From Symbiodinium natans (lineage: Eukaryota; Sar; Dinophyceae; Suessiales; Symbiodiniaceae): a stretch of DNA of 64,000 bases. Positions 48,075 to 60,471 of this stretch are shown piece by piece. Below the pieces are notes generated by a model. The model worked only from the letters and a program-made list of their open reading frames with translations. It did not search any database and was not told the DNA's origin. The position numbers and the translations under genes are program-made. Each line of letters begins with the position of its first letter. The first letter of the stretch is position 1. The DNA is taken from the NCBI GenBank assembly GCA_905221605.1, contig CAJNDS010002594.1, positions 171,001 to 235,000 of the forward strand. Reading direction: 5' to 3'.

Positions 48075-50548
48075 TCATATGTCATATGTTGTCATGCACC
48101 GACTTGCTGGCCACAGGAGGAACTCCATGAACTGTGAAGGTTCGCGCATGATACACGTGGCAAATTTGTACACGGGTCGTGTTGTACTCATCCAACACAT
48201 TGTCCAGGGAAATTTGCAATTTGGATATAAGCTTCTGGAGCGAGAGGAGTCGCCCGCGGCGGGGAATCTCGTCAGCGCTAAATCGGGGAAGTGGAAAGTC
48301 GTACGACCATGTACCGAGTCAATGCACAACACGCCACCAGAATCACTACAACATATGGTTCTCCTTGCACCGCCAGTGGCCTGGCCCTCGTACCAGAAGT
48401 TTATGCACTTGCAATTCTTCGGATACTGCTGATGTGGACGCTGTGCAGTTTACTTCTGACACGACACAGCATAATGATTGCCCGACTGTAATACATCTTG
48501 CGTTGTTTGCGTCTCTAGCAGACATTGACAGTGGCGGTCGGCAGCACTGGTGAGGAGGCAGTTGATGGTAATCAACGGAATATTTGCCAGGATGTTCGCT
48601 TTGACTTTGCTGAATCTTCTTTGCTTAGTCTCGTGAGCCAAAAGCTAGCAGGCGCATGGTCTTTTTCCCGGCACTGCATGACAAGGTGCATTATGGTGCG
48701 GAGCGCGGGAGCCGGTAAGTGAAGAGATCGTACTGGGAGCTGAGTCGGCAATGCTTGCTGGGAGCAGTTTTGCCTCAGGCATTGCAGTCAATCTGATGGG
48801 CTTTTGAACAACACGACCGGTGACGCTGATCGTATAGCAGTCACAGCGAATGACTTCCTTCATCGACATACGATTGCGACAAATGGCCTTGACAATCCTT
48901 GATCGAATCAAGCGTGCCGATAAGCGCACAGGGTTTCAAGGGTTTGTCTCAACACCATTTGTGGAGAAGGCCTCCTGAAATGCCTGAAGGATGTCCTTGC
49001 TGCATGGTTGTTGTGGGAATTTGTGGATTGCGCCGGCGCCCAGCGGGACGACAGCATCACGTCCCACGTGATGCTGCAGCCAGGTCAGTCAACTTCGATT
49101 CTGGGGGCTCTTGTACGTTCGAAGGTGATGAGACGGCTTTTGAGCCTGAAGGTACGGAGCACTTGCCTCAGGCTGCCGGATAAATCCCTCTCGCTCTTTT
49201 CCGTAAGTGCACACTATGGATGCAGATGGCAATAGATGTCTGCGCCACCGTGGATGATCAATTAAGTGGGCGTTGAATGCACTCCAGTTTGGAGCTAGCT
49301 TCGGCTCACCATTTGTTCAGTCGGTGGAGTTGGAGCATTTGGCATTCGGCGCATGTGGGGGCACTCGCCCTGGGTGCCGAGTTCAGTGCCAAGAGTCAAC
49401 GCTTCTACTCACGTAAAACAGTCTTTTCGCAATTTGTTCTCCATTCCTCTGTCATTTCCGAGCACAGGCCTTCCAAAGCCACACAGCCGTTAAATTCCAT
49501 TAGCAGCTAACCGTTACCTTGGCACGGTCGGCATCCGGGCGGAGCGTGTTCACCAGGTAGGATTGGATAACCTGAGAAACGAGGCGCTGATTCGAGATAC
49601 TGGAGATCCTGTTTTTTGCTTGTACGAGGCAGCCTGCGTTGTTCGCAGCTCCACTGCTCGTTGACCTGGTGGTATACTAGTATACAGAGGCAGCACTCAC
49701 GTGACGCAACGTCTCTGATATGTAGGACAAGGCACGAAAGGCTGCTTGGTGCGGAAAGTCGAGTAAAGGTGGAAGCAAACCACGATGCCTTGACGACATA
49801 AAGCTCGGGTTAACAAGTCAGAAACTTCAGAAACTTGGGCATCAGCAGTCCCAGAAAAACGTTGAGGGCGGCTGACCAGTCGTTCCTGCAACAACAAGGC
49901 CAACAATGTCTTTCACAGGTAAAACATCCACATGAAAGCAAGGCCTTGACACGAGAGATTCAATGTGCTGACCCCAGCGGGCAATTTGTAGACACCACAC
50001 CTCGGCATCTTGTGCATCTTGGAAGTCACTTGGTACACTGAGAATGCGGTCTACTTCGCGCGCCTCCTTCATGCCACAAACATACAATGTCCGAGCACGC
50101 CCACGAAACCTGCTCCAAGCATGGTCAGGATTGCACATTCTTGATACGAAGGCTAGCTGTAACAGTAAGAGCGCTGCACTGCCAGAGCACCGTGATGAGA
50201 GCCTTTGGCTGCCGAACAAGCACATGCTGACTGTTGAAAGACATGCAGCAGAGCACAGCGAGCGGAAGCAGCAGCAGAAGCTGCAGCAGCAGCTGAGTGT
50301 TTCAGCGAACATCCTTCCCGTCAGTGCTGGTGTGAAACACCAATGACCAGTTCGTCACATCCTGCCGGCAGGACTTCCCAATCAGACCAACTTCCCCGTT
50401 GACTTGCATCATAAGATATCACAAGCTTCACAGCCGCACCAAAGTTGAGAAATGTTGCATTGTGCTTGTCGATGCTTATTGTCTGCAACTGGCATGTGTT
50501 TGGGGTACAAAGGAGGTCTGTCCAGGGAATCACCTCTTCTTCACTCAA
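48075..50548 (-). CDS. Exons of an unidentified minus-strand gene (C-terminal part)
   Basis: Strongest exon about 50548-50343: EVIPWTDLLCTPNT, then TISIDKHNATFLNFGAAVKL and SDWEVLPAGCDELVIGVSHQ, a beta-rich protein-like reading. Further candidates: about 50120-50040 (AWSRFRGRARTLYVCGMKEA), about 48900-48680 (VKAICRNRMSMKEVIRCDCY) and about 48230-48150 (ISLDNVLDEYNTTRVQICHV). None of them is simple-repeat sequence. No family is recognised. They likely continue the membrane-protein exons at 53-51 kb, being on the same strand and in the same order. Confidence 0.4.
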
Positions 50549-51069
50549 ATGTGATAGCTGGAAAAGATCGGAATGGCAGGAAGGAAAGATGAGCGAAGAG
50601 CAGATCGCTTGGAAGAACGATCACAAAAACAACAGAACAAAGAAGGCAAGTATGAAAGACGTTAATGACCGGAAGAAAGCAAAAGGTCTTGCTCCAAGTG
50701 GTGGGCGGTTTTTGGGTACCTTCCCACACACTTCCAGGCTCAAACAAGCATGTATCTAGGCAAACCGCTTTTGCTCTGCTTTTGTTGAGCTGCTTTACAT
50801 CTCACACCGCTGCAAGTCAAGCGATGCAGCAAAAATGCTATCAAAAAGCTGTGTATTGACACTTATAGCGGCACGGGACAATCATGGCATGTACACCATG
50901 CCGGTACTTTGCCTTAGAGCCAAGCACGCTTCAAGACTGATGAAGTGTCCTCGGAATGTACAGAAGAGAGCTGAGTTGGTGTGCTCGACCTCAGTGGCTC
51001 TAAATCGCAAAGATCCACAAATCTTCTGCTTGAATCCCACAGTCATGTACATGATTGTACATGACCATC

Positions 51070-53120
51070 ATGGACCGCCACCAAGATTGGAAAGATCGCG
51101 CGGACTAAGATTGCCACAGACCAGCAGTATCCGGAAGTTGAACCACACTGAGCCTTCCATGTGAGGAACATGGGCCGACAGAAGTACTGTTGAATCTCGA
51201 CTCACCGAATAACCTTCGAATGTGCAGGTACTTTGAGCAAAGCACCGATGAGTTTTCGATTGGCTCTCGTTGATGTCTTGGGGTTTGCCGACGACCCTAA
51301 ACACTCAGAAGGGAATGTGGTCCCTGCCGTCAGAGCTTCGCGAAGCTTCAATCCGGCGCAGGGCAGGTTGCAAATGTACCCGAAGAGTCTCTAATCATTC
51401 TAATCAAAATCCTCATCCGGCAGACAGCACACATACAGTGCTTGGCATTGAACAAGGCAATTTCAAGATGACAGTGCTGCTGCCTGTTAGATGCATCCAG
51501 AACAGCCAAGACCTGGCCACGGTGTGTGTTCACACAAGATGGCAGCAATGTTGCCTGAAACATCGACAGCTAATTGCGGCCCATGCACGCTATCCTTGAA
51601 TGCGATGAGGCCACGCAAAGGCGATGACCAAGAAAAGCGACCTGCACCGAACTGACATCTGTCAGCACTTCAAGAAGCTTTCTGAGCAAGCCTCCTGCCT
51701 ACGACGGCGACTTGAAACTCCTCTTTACCGTCACGCTCTACATGGGTCACACCTGGTTTGGAGACCAATGCAACTGTTTCAGAAGCTAAAGCAGGAAGTC
51801 GAGGGTGAGGCGCATCAAATGGATAGTCTGACCATAAGCCACACACAGCTGAGGATCATCGGCATCCACCTCCACTGGCTGAAACCCTCCCCTGCGTACA
51901 AGGCACACAGAACACAAACACTTCCGGAAGAAGGCCTGCGGTGATTCTGCCATCTCCTGATGAGGCGTGTTTACGAGCTCCGTTATGGAGCTGTGATCCA
52001 ATCGCAATCTGCGTCCTGGCTTTCGCGACGCAGCCACGCTGCGTCTGGAACCCACGATGCCTTGAGGCTTGACAGACTTGACTGTCTTTATATGCTGATG
52101 CGGATTTGCCGGGCATGGTTTAGGGTCTCTGTCAAGTTCTTTTTCTGCTCCTGTGGCATCTAGCCGCAACTGGGGTGTAGAGCTTAGGGTTATCTCGGGC
52201 TTAGGGCCTTACTCTCCTGTCTTGCGCTGTCCAAGTTGCATCTTTGGCATTGTACTGCATCTTCTGCACAACCTCCCAAGATACAACAGAAGCCCCGTGG
52301 CCATCACTTCTAGTCTCTTTAGGGTTCTCTTCAGCCGGCTTACTTCTCACATGTCCAAGCCTGCGCACTGGGATGAAGAGTAAGAAGTATCGTAGCATTG
52401 CTCGCACAAAGGCCCACCAAACAGCGGGCATCTGCCTGGACCACACGATCTCGGAATCTCGGGCTTTCACGCAAGGAACTGAAGCCACCCAAGACGACGG
52501 CGGGATGAGTATGGGTGGAAACCTGAGTCGATCCAAGTTGCTGCACTTCGTTGCACCTTACTGAAACATGTGCTGTCGGAGATGGGTACCTGAACCAATG
52601 GCAGAACACGAAGGGTAACCTCACAGCATGGCACCGAATAAGGAGCTTGTCAACTGCGAGATCACGTGTACAAAGCCAGCATAGGCAGCGCACTCCAATG
52701 TTGGAGGATTGTTCGATTAGCAGTTGCTTGTTGAACTCCAAACCTGGAGCGCAACTCATGTCCGTTTCTTCAGTTGGTCTCACATGTTGAAGTCACTCGG
52801 TGGCCGGCGTCCGAATGTGCCAGTGAAGTAAGTGATAAAGTAGACCTTGCTGTTCCATGTACTTCCTTCTACCCGACCATTGCAGTTGCACAAACAAACA
52901 TCTTGGCATGTCTGGGGTTGCGGCGCAACCTTTGGCATCAGCAGAAAGGGCATACTGCCAGCCTGCAATTGCTTACACACTTTTTGTTTTAGTGTTCCAC
53001 TTGAGCTTGTAGTGGATGCTGTCCCAGGGGATGACATGCTCTGCAAAGAAGCCGTATATGGACGCAAACAAGAGGAGGTAGGAGAGCACGAATGAGATGT
53101 TACGTGGTATACTTTCGAAC
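51070..53120 (-). CDS. Exons of an unidentified membrane protein
   Basis: Exon 53120-53007 (AG/G acceptor, GC donor) encodes FESIPRNISFVLSYLLLFAS, IYGFFAEHVIPWDSIHYK: one clear membrane segment with a conserved-looking flank. Next candidates are about 52900-52780 (STWNSKVYFITYFTGTFGRR), about 52740-52690 (LEFNKQLLIEQSSNIG), 52470-52205 (VWWAFVRAMLRYFLLFIPVR with a second possible membrane helix, then a charged stretch SKPAEENPKETRSDGHG) and about 51300-51235 (FRVVGKPQDINESQSKTHRC). The two hydrophobic helices suggest a channel, transporter or receptor, but I cannot place it in a family. Confidence 0.45.
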
Positions 53121-53450
53121 CTACCATGCCCAATCGCTTCAACGCATGCACAAGTGAACACATGCTGCACTACGTTGCACATTCGGAACTCATGCTCAAT
53201 GCCAGCGGATGAACACATGCTCCACTGCACTCCATGTTCGGAACTGATGCTCGAATCTAACATGGGAACTCATGCTGCGCTGCTCTGCACACTCTGACCG
53301 CATGCTCGGATGTGACATGTAGACAACCATGCACCACTGCTCAACTGTTCACAACATGCTTCGAACCTTCCCGTAGCCATCGTTCATGTCCAGGAAATGC
53401 TCCATCAATGCTCGATCAACATGCTCACACGACACTGCTCATCTACTTTG
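53120..53450. repeat. Degenerate ACATGCTCxxCTGC repeat
   Basis: AACACATGCTGCACT, AACACATGCTCCACTGC, AACTCATGCTGCGCTGC and GACCGCATGCTCGGA recur every 45-60 bases. This is a diverged minisatellite; the plus-strand frames there carry the repeat peptide. It lies directly upstream (in gene direction) of the membrane-protein exon. Confidence 0.6.
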
Positions 53451-53843
53451 CTATTCGCAGCACGCACACCAACAGCCTTGCAATGCACTCAAGCCTGATG
53501 TCATGTCGTGATCACAGCTCAAAAAGTGCACCCCATGCTCAAATACCAGATGTTCAAAACGAAAATCACGTTCTTGTATAAGTGGTTGAAGCAACAGCGA
53601 GGATGCACCATACACAGCTTGCGTTACAGGATGTCTAAGACAATCACGCAGGTACACGTTCTGGCGTCCCAGAACGCGTCACCACCAATTGTAAGTGTCT
53701 TCGTTGGCAGGAGACTTGCAATGGTGCTCCTGCCCCCTGCTGTAATTTAGACATGAAAAGTTCTCCTTCTCGATTGCAAGGTTATGCCCACTTTTACCTC
53801 ATTCTGCAGTGCTTGTTGACGATCCCGCATGTACAGCGGTGTG

Positions 53844-53954
<111 letters not shown>

Positions 53955-54899
53955 GACTGGGCGGCTGGAAGCCAGCTCAACCATCAATTCCTTACGGGAC
54001 CCCTTTCACACCGCTACCAAAGTCTGAGGTATGGGCTAGGACGACAGAATGCCAACGAGATGACAGCACCAGAGTGCAGCTCGTGCCTGCGCATGAGTGC
54101 CAAAACGAGCTTCCTCAAAAGCATACTCAAACCACCCATTTTGGGCTGTCCCTGTTCCAAAAATGGCACGCCGGCAATTGTACCAGGCTGAACATGCTTG
54201 CAACATCTTTACAACCTTTCACAGGCCGGCACTCCGAGGCAGAAAAAGAAATGACAAGCAAAAACAGAGTGGTCATCTGACATTTGCATCGGAGCGCTAT
54301 ACAGTTGTCACATGGCAAGACATGTGCGTGGGGTCAGCGTACCGACAAGAAGCCGTGTTTTTCGCAAAAGTTGAGGCCCCAGCGCCATGCATGCAATCTT
54401 TGGCGCAGCTAAGTCCCACCTTAGCTTGCAAACTTGCACCACACGTTCGAGCAAGCGTTTGTCGACTTTTGCGAACTGAGCTGTTCACAGCACCACATGT
54501 CCTCCTTTATGCCCCACTAACCTGAGCTGTCAGCTATCAGCCAAGGAAAAGCTTCTTGAGCGAACATCTTCTTGTGCTGCCGTCTGTCCTTTACTTGACA
54601 ATGTTTCAGAAAGACACTATCGGCTGATGCATCCAGAACTCCCACTCAGGTCAGCCTTTACTGTCTAGGCCTACCATGGCCGACCAAAACGCAACAGACA
54701 TTCTCGATTCGCTAGACAAGACCAGACCAATACGAATCGGGCCACATGCGTAAGAGTACACATGAGCACGCCTGTTACCATGAGAGCTGAAGACGTGACC
54801 ATGGTCCTTGCACAGCAAATTGACATCTCAAAGGTTCAATATCGTCCCCCAAATTTAGAGCACACTGCATACCGCACTTGAAACTTAAAACTTCATGCA

Positions 54900-55085
54900 G
54901 GGTCGCACAGCACTGGGCAACGGAATGCTAATGGAATCTGCGAAAGATTCAGTCTCAGCTTTGTGCAACAACCTGACCCGCAATACAAAGCGAAGAATAG
55001 GCGCTTGACAGTCTCGAAAACGGCAGGTGAAGGTAGTTGAAGAACGCTGAAGACTTTCCACTCATCAGTCTCTCTGAGATCAGTG
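54900..55085 (-). CDS. Possible exon (ETDEWKVFSVLQLPSPAVFE)
   Basis: The minus frame behind an AG acceptor reads ETDEWKVFSVLQLPSPAVFE then TVKRLFFALYC, with a GT donor near 54978. The mix of charged and aromatic residues is protein-like. No family is assigned; similarity to dynein stalk wording was considered and is too weak. It may be the 5' continuation of the membrane-protein gene. Confidence 0.35.
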
Positions 55086-55699
55086 CAAACTGCCACCATC
55101 CAGTGAGAAGGCGGCAGCCGTCACAGCCTCCAGCAAGCCAGACATGCTCCAGATTAGGGCGGCTGAGCAAGGACGGTACCGAGGTCTCCTCACCCGTCAG
55201 GACCTGATCGTTCCGAATCGTTCCGAATCGTTCCGAGTCGTTCCGACCACCGTCAAGAGAAGCGCAGACAAACTTTGCTCCGAGACCTGTGGCTTGGGGG
55301 AGAGCTCTTGCAGGTGCTGGTCAAGAAGCGCCACCGATCCCCTGCTGTGTGTGTGTGTGTGTGTTTGTATGTGCGCGTGTGTGTGTGTATGCACTCACAA
55401 CTACAATCTTACTCTCTGGTGAAGATGCACAGTGGGTTGCCTCAACGTTCCCACTGCAACCACTTTGTTGCTTGCAGCAACACACGTTGGCAATCCCACT
55501 TCCTCTCGATTATACGATGCAGCAAAACCTTTCAAGAGGTATCAAGACTCCTGTGCAAACTGTCGTCGAAGATCCGAGCTAGGGCTTTTCACCTGCAATG
55601 TGCTGAGGTGCATCTGAGCACTGATGCTAAAATCACGGGGCGCTAAAATTTCAAGCTGCTGCCTCCACCAGTTGAGGTCGGCATGCCTTCCATGTTCTG

Positions 55700-57060
55700 T
55701 CAGGACTTTGGGGAGCGCCATGGTTATGCCAATGCTAGTGCTTGTGTTTCTCGGGAAACCTTATCTGATCGTTCACCGGTCTTAGCCAGCCATCTCAAGC
55801 AATTTGAAACGTGAAAAAGCTTCTGGAAACAACAGTCGAAAGTCGAACAACGGACTGAGGTGAACCGAAGCCATCCAACAACGAGTAAGAAGCGCATATA
55901 CCGGAAGTTCTTAGAAACTGTGGGGTAGTCAGAATACCTGCTGCTGGTTGCGAGCGCATGCTTGCTTTTATCCTAATTGTGATTCACATGATCGGGGAAT
56001 TTCAAAAGCACATCGTACTTGCCTGCACACCAAGAGCACAACAATCTCTATCAAGAAGATGTTCTCTGCAAAGTCTGGTTAGCCGTCAGCTTGTGCCTCT
56101 GCGGATGCACCTGTCATAGAGGTTCCAGGACCTGGACCGGGCGTTGGAATCATTGGATGGGTATCCGTTCTTTGGTCGCCCGTACATCAATGAGGCCATC
56201 ACCTAGGTCACCCACGTCCAGTGCAGAGTCTCCTTGCTCACGCATGCAGTGGTTTAACGCAGGGCAATGGGCGAGCAACTGCAGGGCGGACCATTCGCCG
56301 TAGCAGCGGACAGCAAGGACTCAGTGCAAAGGAGCGCTCCAAGCAGAATGGTATCGCTTTGTGCCCTTGATAGCTGCACCACACCTTATGCACACATAAG
56401 CTTACAGATTCCGCGCTTTCGGCCAGATTGTGTATGGTGCTTTGTGTTTGTCTTGCCGGCTTTCAATGCATTATTTACTTTTCATCGTCGTAGACCGCAT
56501 GTTGCTTTGTTGGGGTGTGGACGTTAAGTTTGAAATCTTCTGTGGCTTGCTTCACGCTGTATCCCACAATTCTTGGTTTGCGGTACATGGTAAAAGCTTC
56601 AATGGCTGCTCCTAATTAGTTACATGGCTTCTCCGGGTGATCAGCGAGCAAGCCGCTGATTAGAAACAAGGAATAAAGACGCTAACTGCACAGCAAAATC
56701 TTGTAAGTTGCAGCTGTAACAATGCTTTCAAGAAGACATGTGAAGGTATATGAAGGCAACGATGCTTCTAGGCTTCAGAAGTAGACTCAGCACGTGTACA
56801 AATCGAGAACAAAGTTCCACTGGTAAACAGACGCCGTACCTTCCTTGCTGCCACACCACCTGCATTTTGCTGCATTTGCTGCAAACTTGCAGCTGTATGG
56901 GCAAGGCACTAACCTCACACATTTGCCAATAAGCCTTTACTCTGGTTATTCTCTGCTTTTGCTCTGTGTTGCTCTGCTTTTACTCTGCTTTCGTGTTGTC
57001 GATCGCCTGTCATTGGATAAGCTCATGGCTCGTTCGTGCTTTGAAGACCATGCGAAGGGA
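55700..57060. other. No supported gene
   Basis: No repeat and no recognisable coding motif over this stretch; short frames on both strands only. It may be intronic or intergenic. Confidence 0.3.
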
Positions 57061-57079
57061 GCTTGAAGGAATTCCTGCC

Positions 57080-58330
57080 AAGCAGCTTTCTGAAAAGAAG
57101 CGCTAAGCTCTTTCCAAACACTTCAGACCTCAGTCTCATCATCGCTTTGTCCGACTGGCTCGGGATGACGAACCACCCTGAGCTCAAGAACTTCTAGCAA
57201 TTTTTGGGCATCTTTCAGCTGGACAAACCCAAACCGACTTTCCACAACCCTCAGTTGCTGGGAGACGTTGCCTGACATCCTCTCCGCCGTGACTGCGACT
57301 TGCGGCGCCGTCCATCTCGCATGAAGTCATGACCGTCATGACCCACCGCAGGTCAAATCTGCCATCCGACTGGACAGGCCTCTTGGACAAACTCCTGATT
57401 CCCGTCATCCCCTTCACTTGATGTCTCCTGCAACGTTTTACGCCATTGGCTTAGAAGGCTCGATTGTGACTGGCAACTCGCGCCGAATCCATTGCAAGCA
57501 GCTCATCAAGGCCAACCATCTGCCTTGCAATGCCAGCGATACACAAGAAAAGCTGCTAAGCAATGAGACTCTTGCCCGGTCTTGGCTTGCCGCTCCTGCT
57601 CAGGGATCCAAGACAACGTTCCATATCGTAACATCGTGACCTTCCGAAATGTCCTGAGACCCATCGCTCACAATGTCCTCCACATGTCCTTGATGGATAT
57701 TGAACAAACAGCGCGATGTCAGAAGAGGAAGCTAGCCCTTGCCTTCAGGTGACCCACCAACCAGCGCCGACAAGTTCTGACAGATGGAGGCTTGTGATGC
57801 AGAATACGGCATGCTACAAGGCTTGCACTCCAAGGACGACCACGGTCCTTGTCTGGGTTTGTGGTAGCACCACTGTCACCTGGAGATAGATCCGCAATTC
57901 GAGAATCGCAACTCGAAAATCTTGTGAAGAAAAAGCATACTGCATGAGGTTGCCGACGCAGCTGCGGCTGCAGACCAAACTCCTCTTCGTCCTGTGCTGA
58001 ATGCATTCCTGAAACTTTTGCGCAAGCGGCTTGGCTGGCTCCAACATCCTCTGAAAAATCAGCTTGGGCGAGGGCCTGCCAACAAAGATAAGATCGTCCA
58101 AGGCAGACAGACCAACATATACCAACCAAAGCAGCCTCTGCCAGCGTCGGAGCTCGTGGAGGGTGCCCCTCCTCGAATCGAATCGAACAATGTCGATATC
58201 CACACGTTGTTGAAAATTGGAAACGCACGTTGACCAAAGTTTGTTCAAACAAACTGTCATGCCACGCCTTCTTGATTTCCTCAGCCATGTACAAGACCGA
58301 TTCACTGTGATTCTCACACGCACCACAACA
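57080..58330 (-). CDS. Exon candidates of an unidentified gene
   Basis: Minus-strand readings: about 58310-58225 (SVLYMAEEIKKAWHDSLFEQ then TLVNV), about 58080-57945 (ALAQADFSEDVGASQAACAK then Gln-rich), about 57230-57195 (LKDAQKLLEVLE) and about 57110-57060 (WKELSASFQKAAWQEF). Helical and protein-like, but boundaries, phases and family are unknown. A competing frame (FQECIQHRTKRSLVCSRSCV) overlaps the second one. Confidence 0.3.
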
Positions 58331-59219
58331 GCACACGTCGGAACATTGCCTGGCGGATGCCAGGCACCTCATGCACCCCACGAAGCGGCACACAATTCAA
58401 AATTCACAGCCACAAGCGAAATTCGTTTGAGCTGGCTGCATCTGTGGACGACGCTGGCACCTGCAAGGGTATCCGAAAAGAATGGAAAACCCAAACCAGT
58501 TTGTTGGTGGTGCGATTTGCAAAAGGGCCCAACCAGCACCCGGCCTCTTCATCACTTGACGAATCTGCCAATAGCTGGTCGACAGTTCTCGACCTAGCAC
58601 ATGCAACATCACAACACCAAGTCGTTGCAACTTAATGCTCGGGATGTGAGACACCAACTGTTAAGTTTGCCGCATTAGCGACCTTTCTGAAGCACGGGGC
58701 CATTGCTAAATGTTGGTCACCATGCCAACAACAGTATGAGGATATGGTGACATCATAAGCCTGAGCCCATTAAAATCTGGTGATGAACTGCAACTTGTAC
58801 GATTCAGTAGAACGGGAATTCAAAATGCTGCGGGGCATACAGAAGTTGCACATAAAAATAAATCAAAACGTACGTCAACACAAAAAATACAAACCACGCA
58901 ATGCTCAAGAAATTTGATGGTGAACTCACGCGGTACAACCCACCAAACAACCCGGACAGCAGCTACTTCCTGAAGAGGGTTTAGTCGAACCACGCTGCGA
59001 CCAAAGCACGTGGAACCACGACACAACTTTGCTGGAACCACGCGCAGGCTGCACGTACAAACTGCGTTCACAGTTTTTTTCGGCTCTCGCAGGTTCCCCA
59101 AGCATCCCAGCACACCGCAGTGTAAACATGAGAATGAGGTGCTTGACTGCCTTGAAAGGAAGCTTTTTGCTTCGTGTTTAGGGTTTAGGGCCAAGAGTCA
59201 AGGGTAAACTTGAAAGAAA

Positions 59220-59660
59220 GGGAGGGCAGTAGCTACGCGTTTTGGGCATGTTGGAGCCTGAAACCTTCAAAACGCGTCGCGTTGGAGGGTGTGGAGGGGA
59301 GGGCAGTGGCCACGGGCATGGAGCCTTCACTTCGCAACCGAGCAGTAGCTACGCGTTTTGGGCATGTTGGAGCCTGAAACCTTCAAAACGCGTCGCGTTG
59401 GAGGGTGTGGAGGGGAGGGCAGTGGCCACGGGCATGGAGCCTTCACTTCGCAACAGAGCAGTAGCTACGCGTTTTTGGGCATGTTGGAGCCTGAAACCTT
59501 CAAAACGCGCCGCGTTGGAGGGTGTGGAGGGGAGGGCAGTGGCCACGGGCATGGAGCCTTCACTTCGCAACCGAGCAGTAGCTACGCGTTTTGGGCATGT
59601 TGGAGCCTGAAACCTCGAAAACGCGTCGCGTTGGAGGGTGTGGAGGGGAGGGCAGTGGCC
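59220..59660. repeat. 116-base tandem repeat, nearly four copies
   Basis: The word TTTGGGCATGTTGGAGCCTG starts at 59241, 59357, 59474 and 59590, giving periods of 116, 117 and 116. Copies are nearly identical; the third has one extra T and C/T changes in ACGCGTCGCG. The last copy is cut at CAGTGGCC. Three plus-strand frames over it are repeat artefacts. The array ends about 60 bases from the stop codon of the H3-like ORF and starts after a GTTTAGGGTTTAGGG patch at 59176-59190. Confidence 0.95.
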
Positions 59661-59723
59661 TAAAACATTTTAACGGGTCTGGGGCGCCGAGCTTCGATCA
59701 AGGGCAGATCAAGCTGACGGTAG

Positions 59724-60368
59724 CTACGTGGCAACAGGCTTCTTCTGAGCACGCTTTGCTGCCACCTTCCTCCGCTTCGCGAGAACATGTCTAAGAGTCA
59801 TGAAGTGGGCATTCTCCTCATTCTTCTGAAAGGCACCCTCTCTCAAGCCTGCGGCGAGCCTCATATCCTTCACACACACGGTGGCCCTCTTGGCATGTCT
59901 TGCCAGCAACGCAGAGTCTGCAAAGCGGCCGTGGAGAAAATCCTCCGCCATGTAGTGCGCTGCCCGGAGAGCACCGTAAGAGAACTTGGGCATGGTGGGC
60001 GGGCGAACGTTGTCCGTCTTCACGAGTTTCTGCAGGTCCGCCTCCAAGGACGCAGCGGTGTCAGCCGCCACTTCTCGGAAGAGACGTTCAAATGCCGCCT
60101 TCGGGATCTGATACGCACACTTCCCTGCGTGAGTGTCGGGAGATTTCGGACGCTGGCGCTTGCTGCTGACACGATCTTCACCCTCATGTCCACGGCCACC
60201 ACGCGCGGATATGGGCTCACTAGCAGCCCTTGCTTCAGCAACATCCACAGCCATTGCCAAGGGCGTCTTTGTGCTAACAAGCTCAGTGTGGGCTTCAAGA
60301 GGAGGCTCAGTGTACCTTTCATAGTTGTCTTCCTCTGCCTCAGACTGGTCAAACACCTCGTCTTCCAC
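59724..60368 (-). CDS. Divergent histone H3-fold protein with acidic N-terminus
   Basis: A 214-codon frame. Residues 86-176 align with the histone H3 fold: QIPKAAFERLFREVAAD matches alphaN-alpha1 of H3 (IRKLPFQRLVREIAQD). FSYGALRAAHYMAEDFLHGR through FADSALLARHAKRATVCVKD and MRLAAGLR matches alpha2-L2-alpha3 (...[29 protein letters not shown]). HAKR and KDxxLA are intact. Between alpha1 and alpha2 there are about 20 extra residues. The canonical H3 tail is absent, replaced by an acidic region (EAEEDNYERYTEPPLEAHTE) and a basic patch (SSKRQRPKSP); the C-terminus is basic (KRRKVAAKRAQKK). The frame starts at a GTG codon at 60368 and stays open upstream to about 60450 with no ATG, so the real start is either an internal ATG or a splice acceptor such as GATCAG|G near 60381. 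It could be a centromeric or variant H3, or a domain of the upstream transposase-like gene. Fold assignment is strong; function is unknown. Confidence 0.85.
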   Translation of the reverse strand: MEDEVFDQSEAEEDNYERYTEPPLEAHTELVSTKTPLAMAVDVAEARAASEPISARGGRGHEGEDRVSSKRQRPKSPDTHAGKCAYQIPKAAFERLFREVAADTAASLEADLQKLVKTDNVRPPTMPKFSYGALRAAHYMAEDFLHGRFADSALLARHAKRATVCVKDMRLAAGLREGAFQKNEENAHFMTLRHVLAKRRKVAAKRAQKKPVAT

Positions 60369-60471
60369 TTCGGAAGTGTCCTGATCGGGACTCCGGACCC
60401 TAACCCGACCTAAACCTTCAACCCCAGAGGCTGCCAGATGAAATCCGCCTCAAGCTTCTTTGTCTTCGGCT

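Noticed and set aside
54900-55085. Dynein heavy chain stalk fragment (LPSPAVFETVKRLFFALYC)
   Set aside because: Only a loose resemblance to the PPxxVKxxMEAVC wording; no other dynein motif nearby.
59242-59663. Plus-strand ORFs of about 100-120 codons with repeated peptide MLEPETFKTRR
   Set aside because: They are in-frame readings of the 116-base tandem repeat with no independent coding support.
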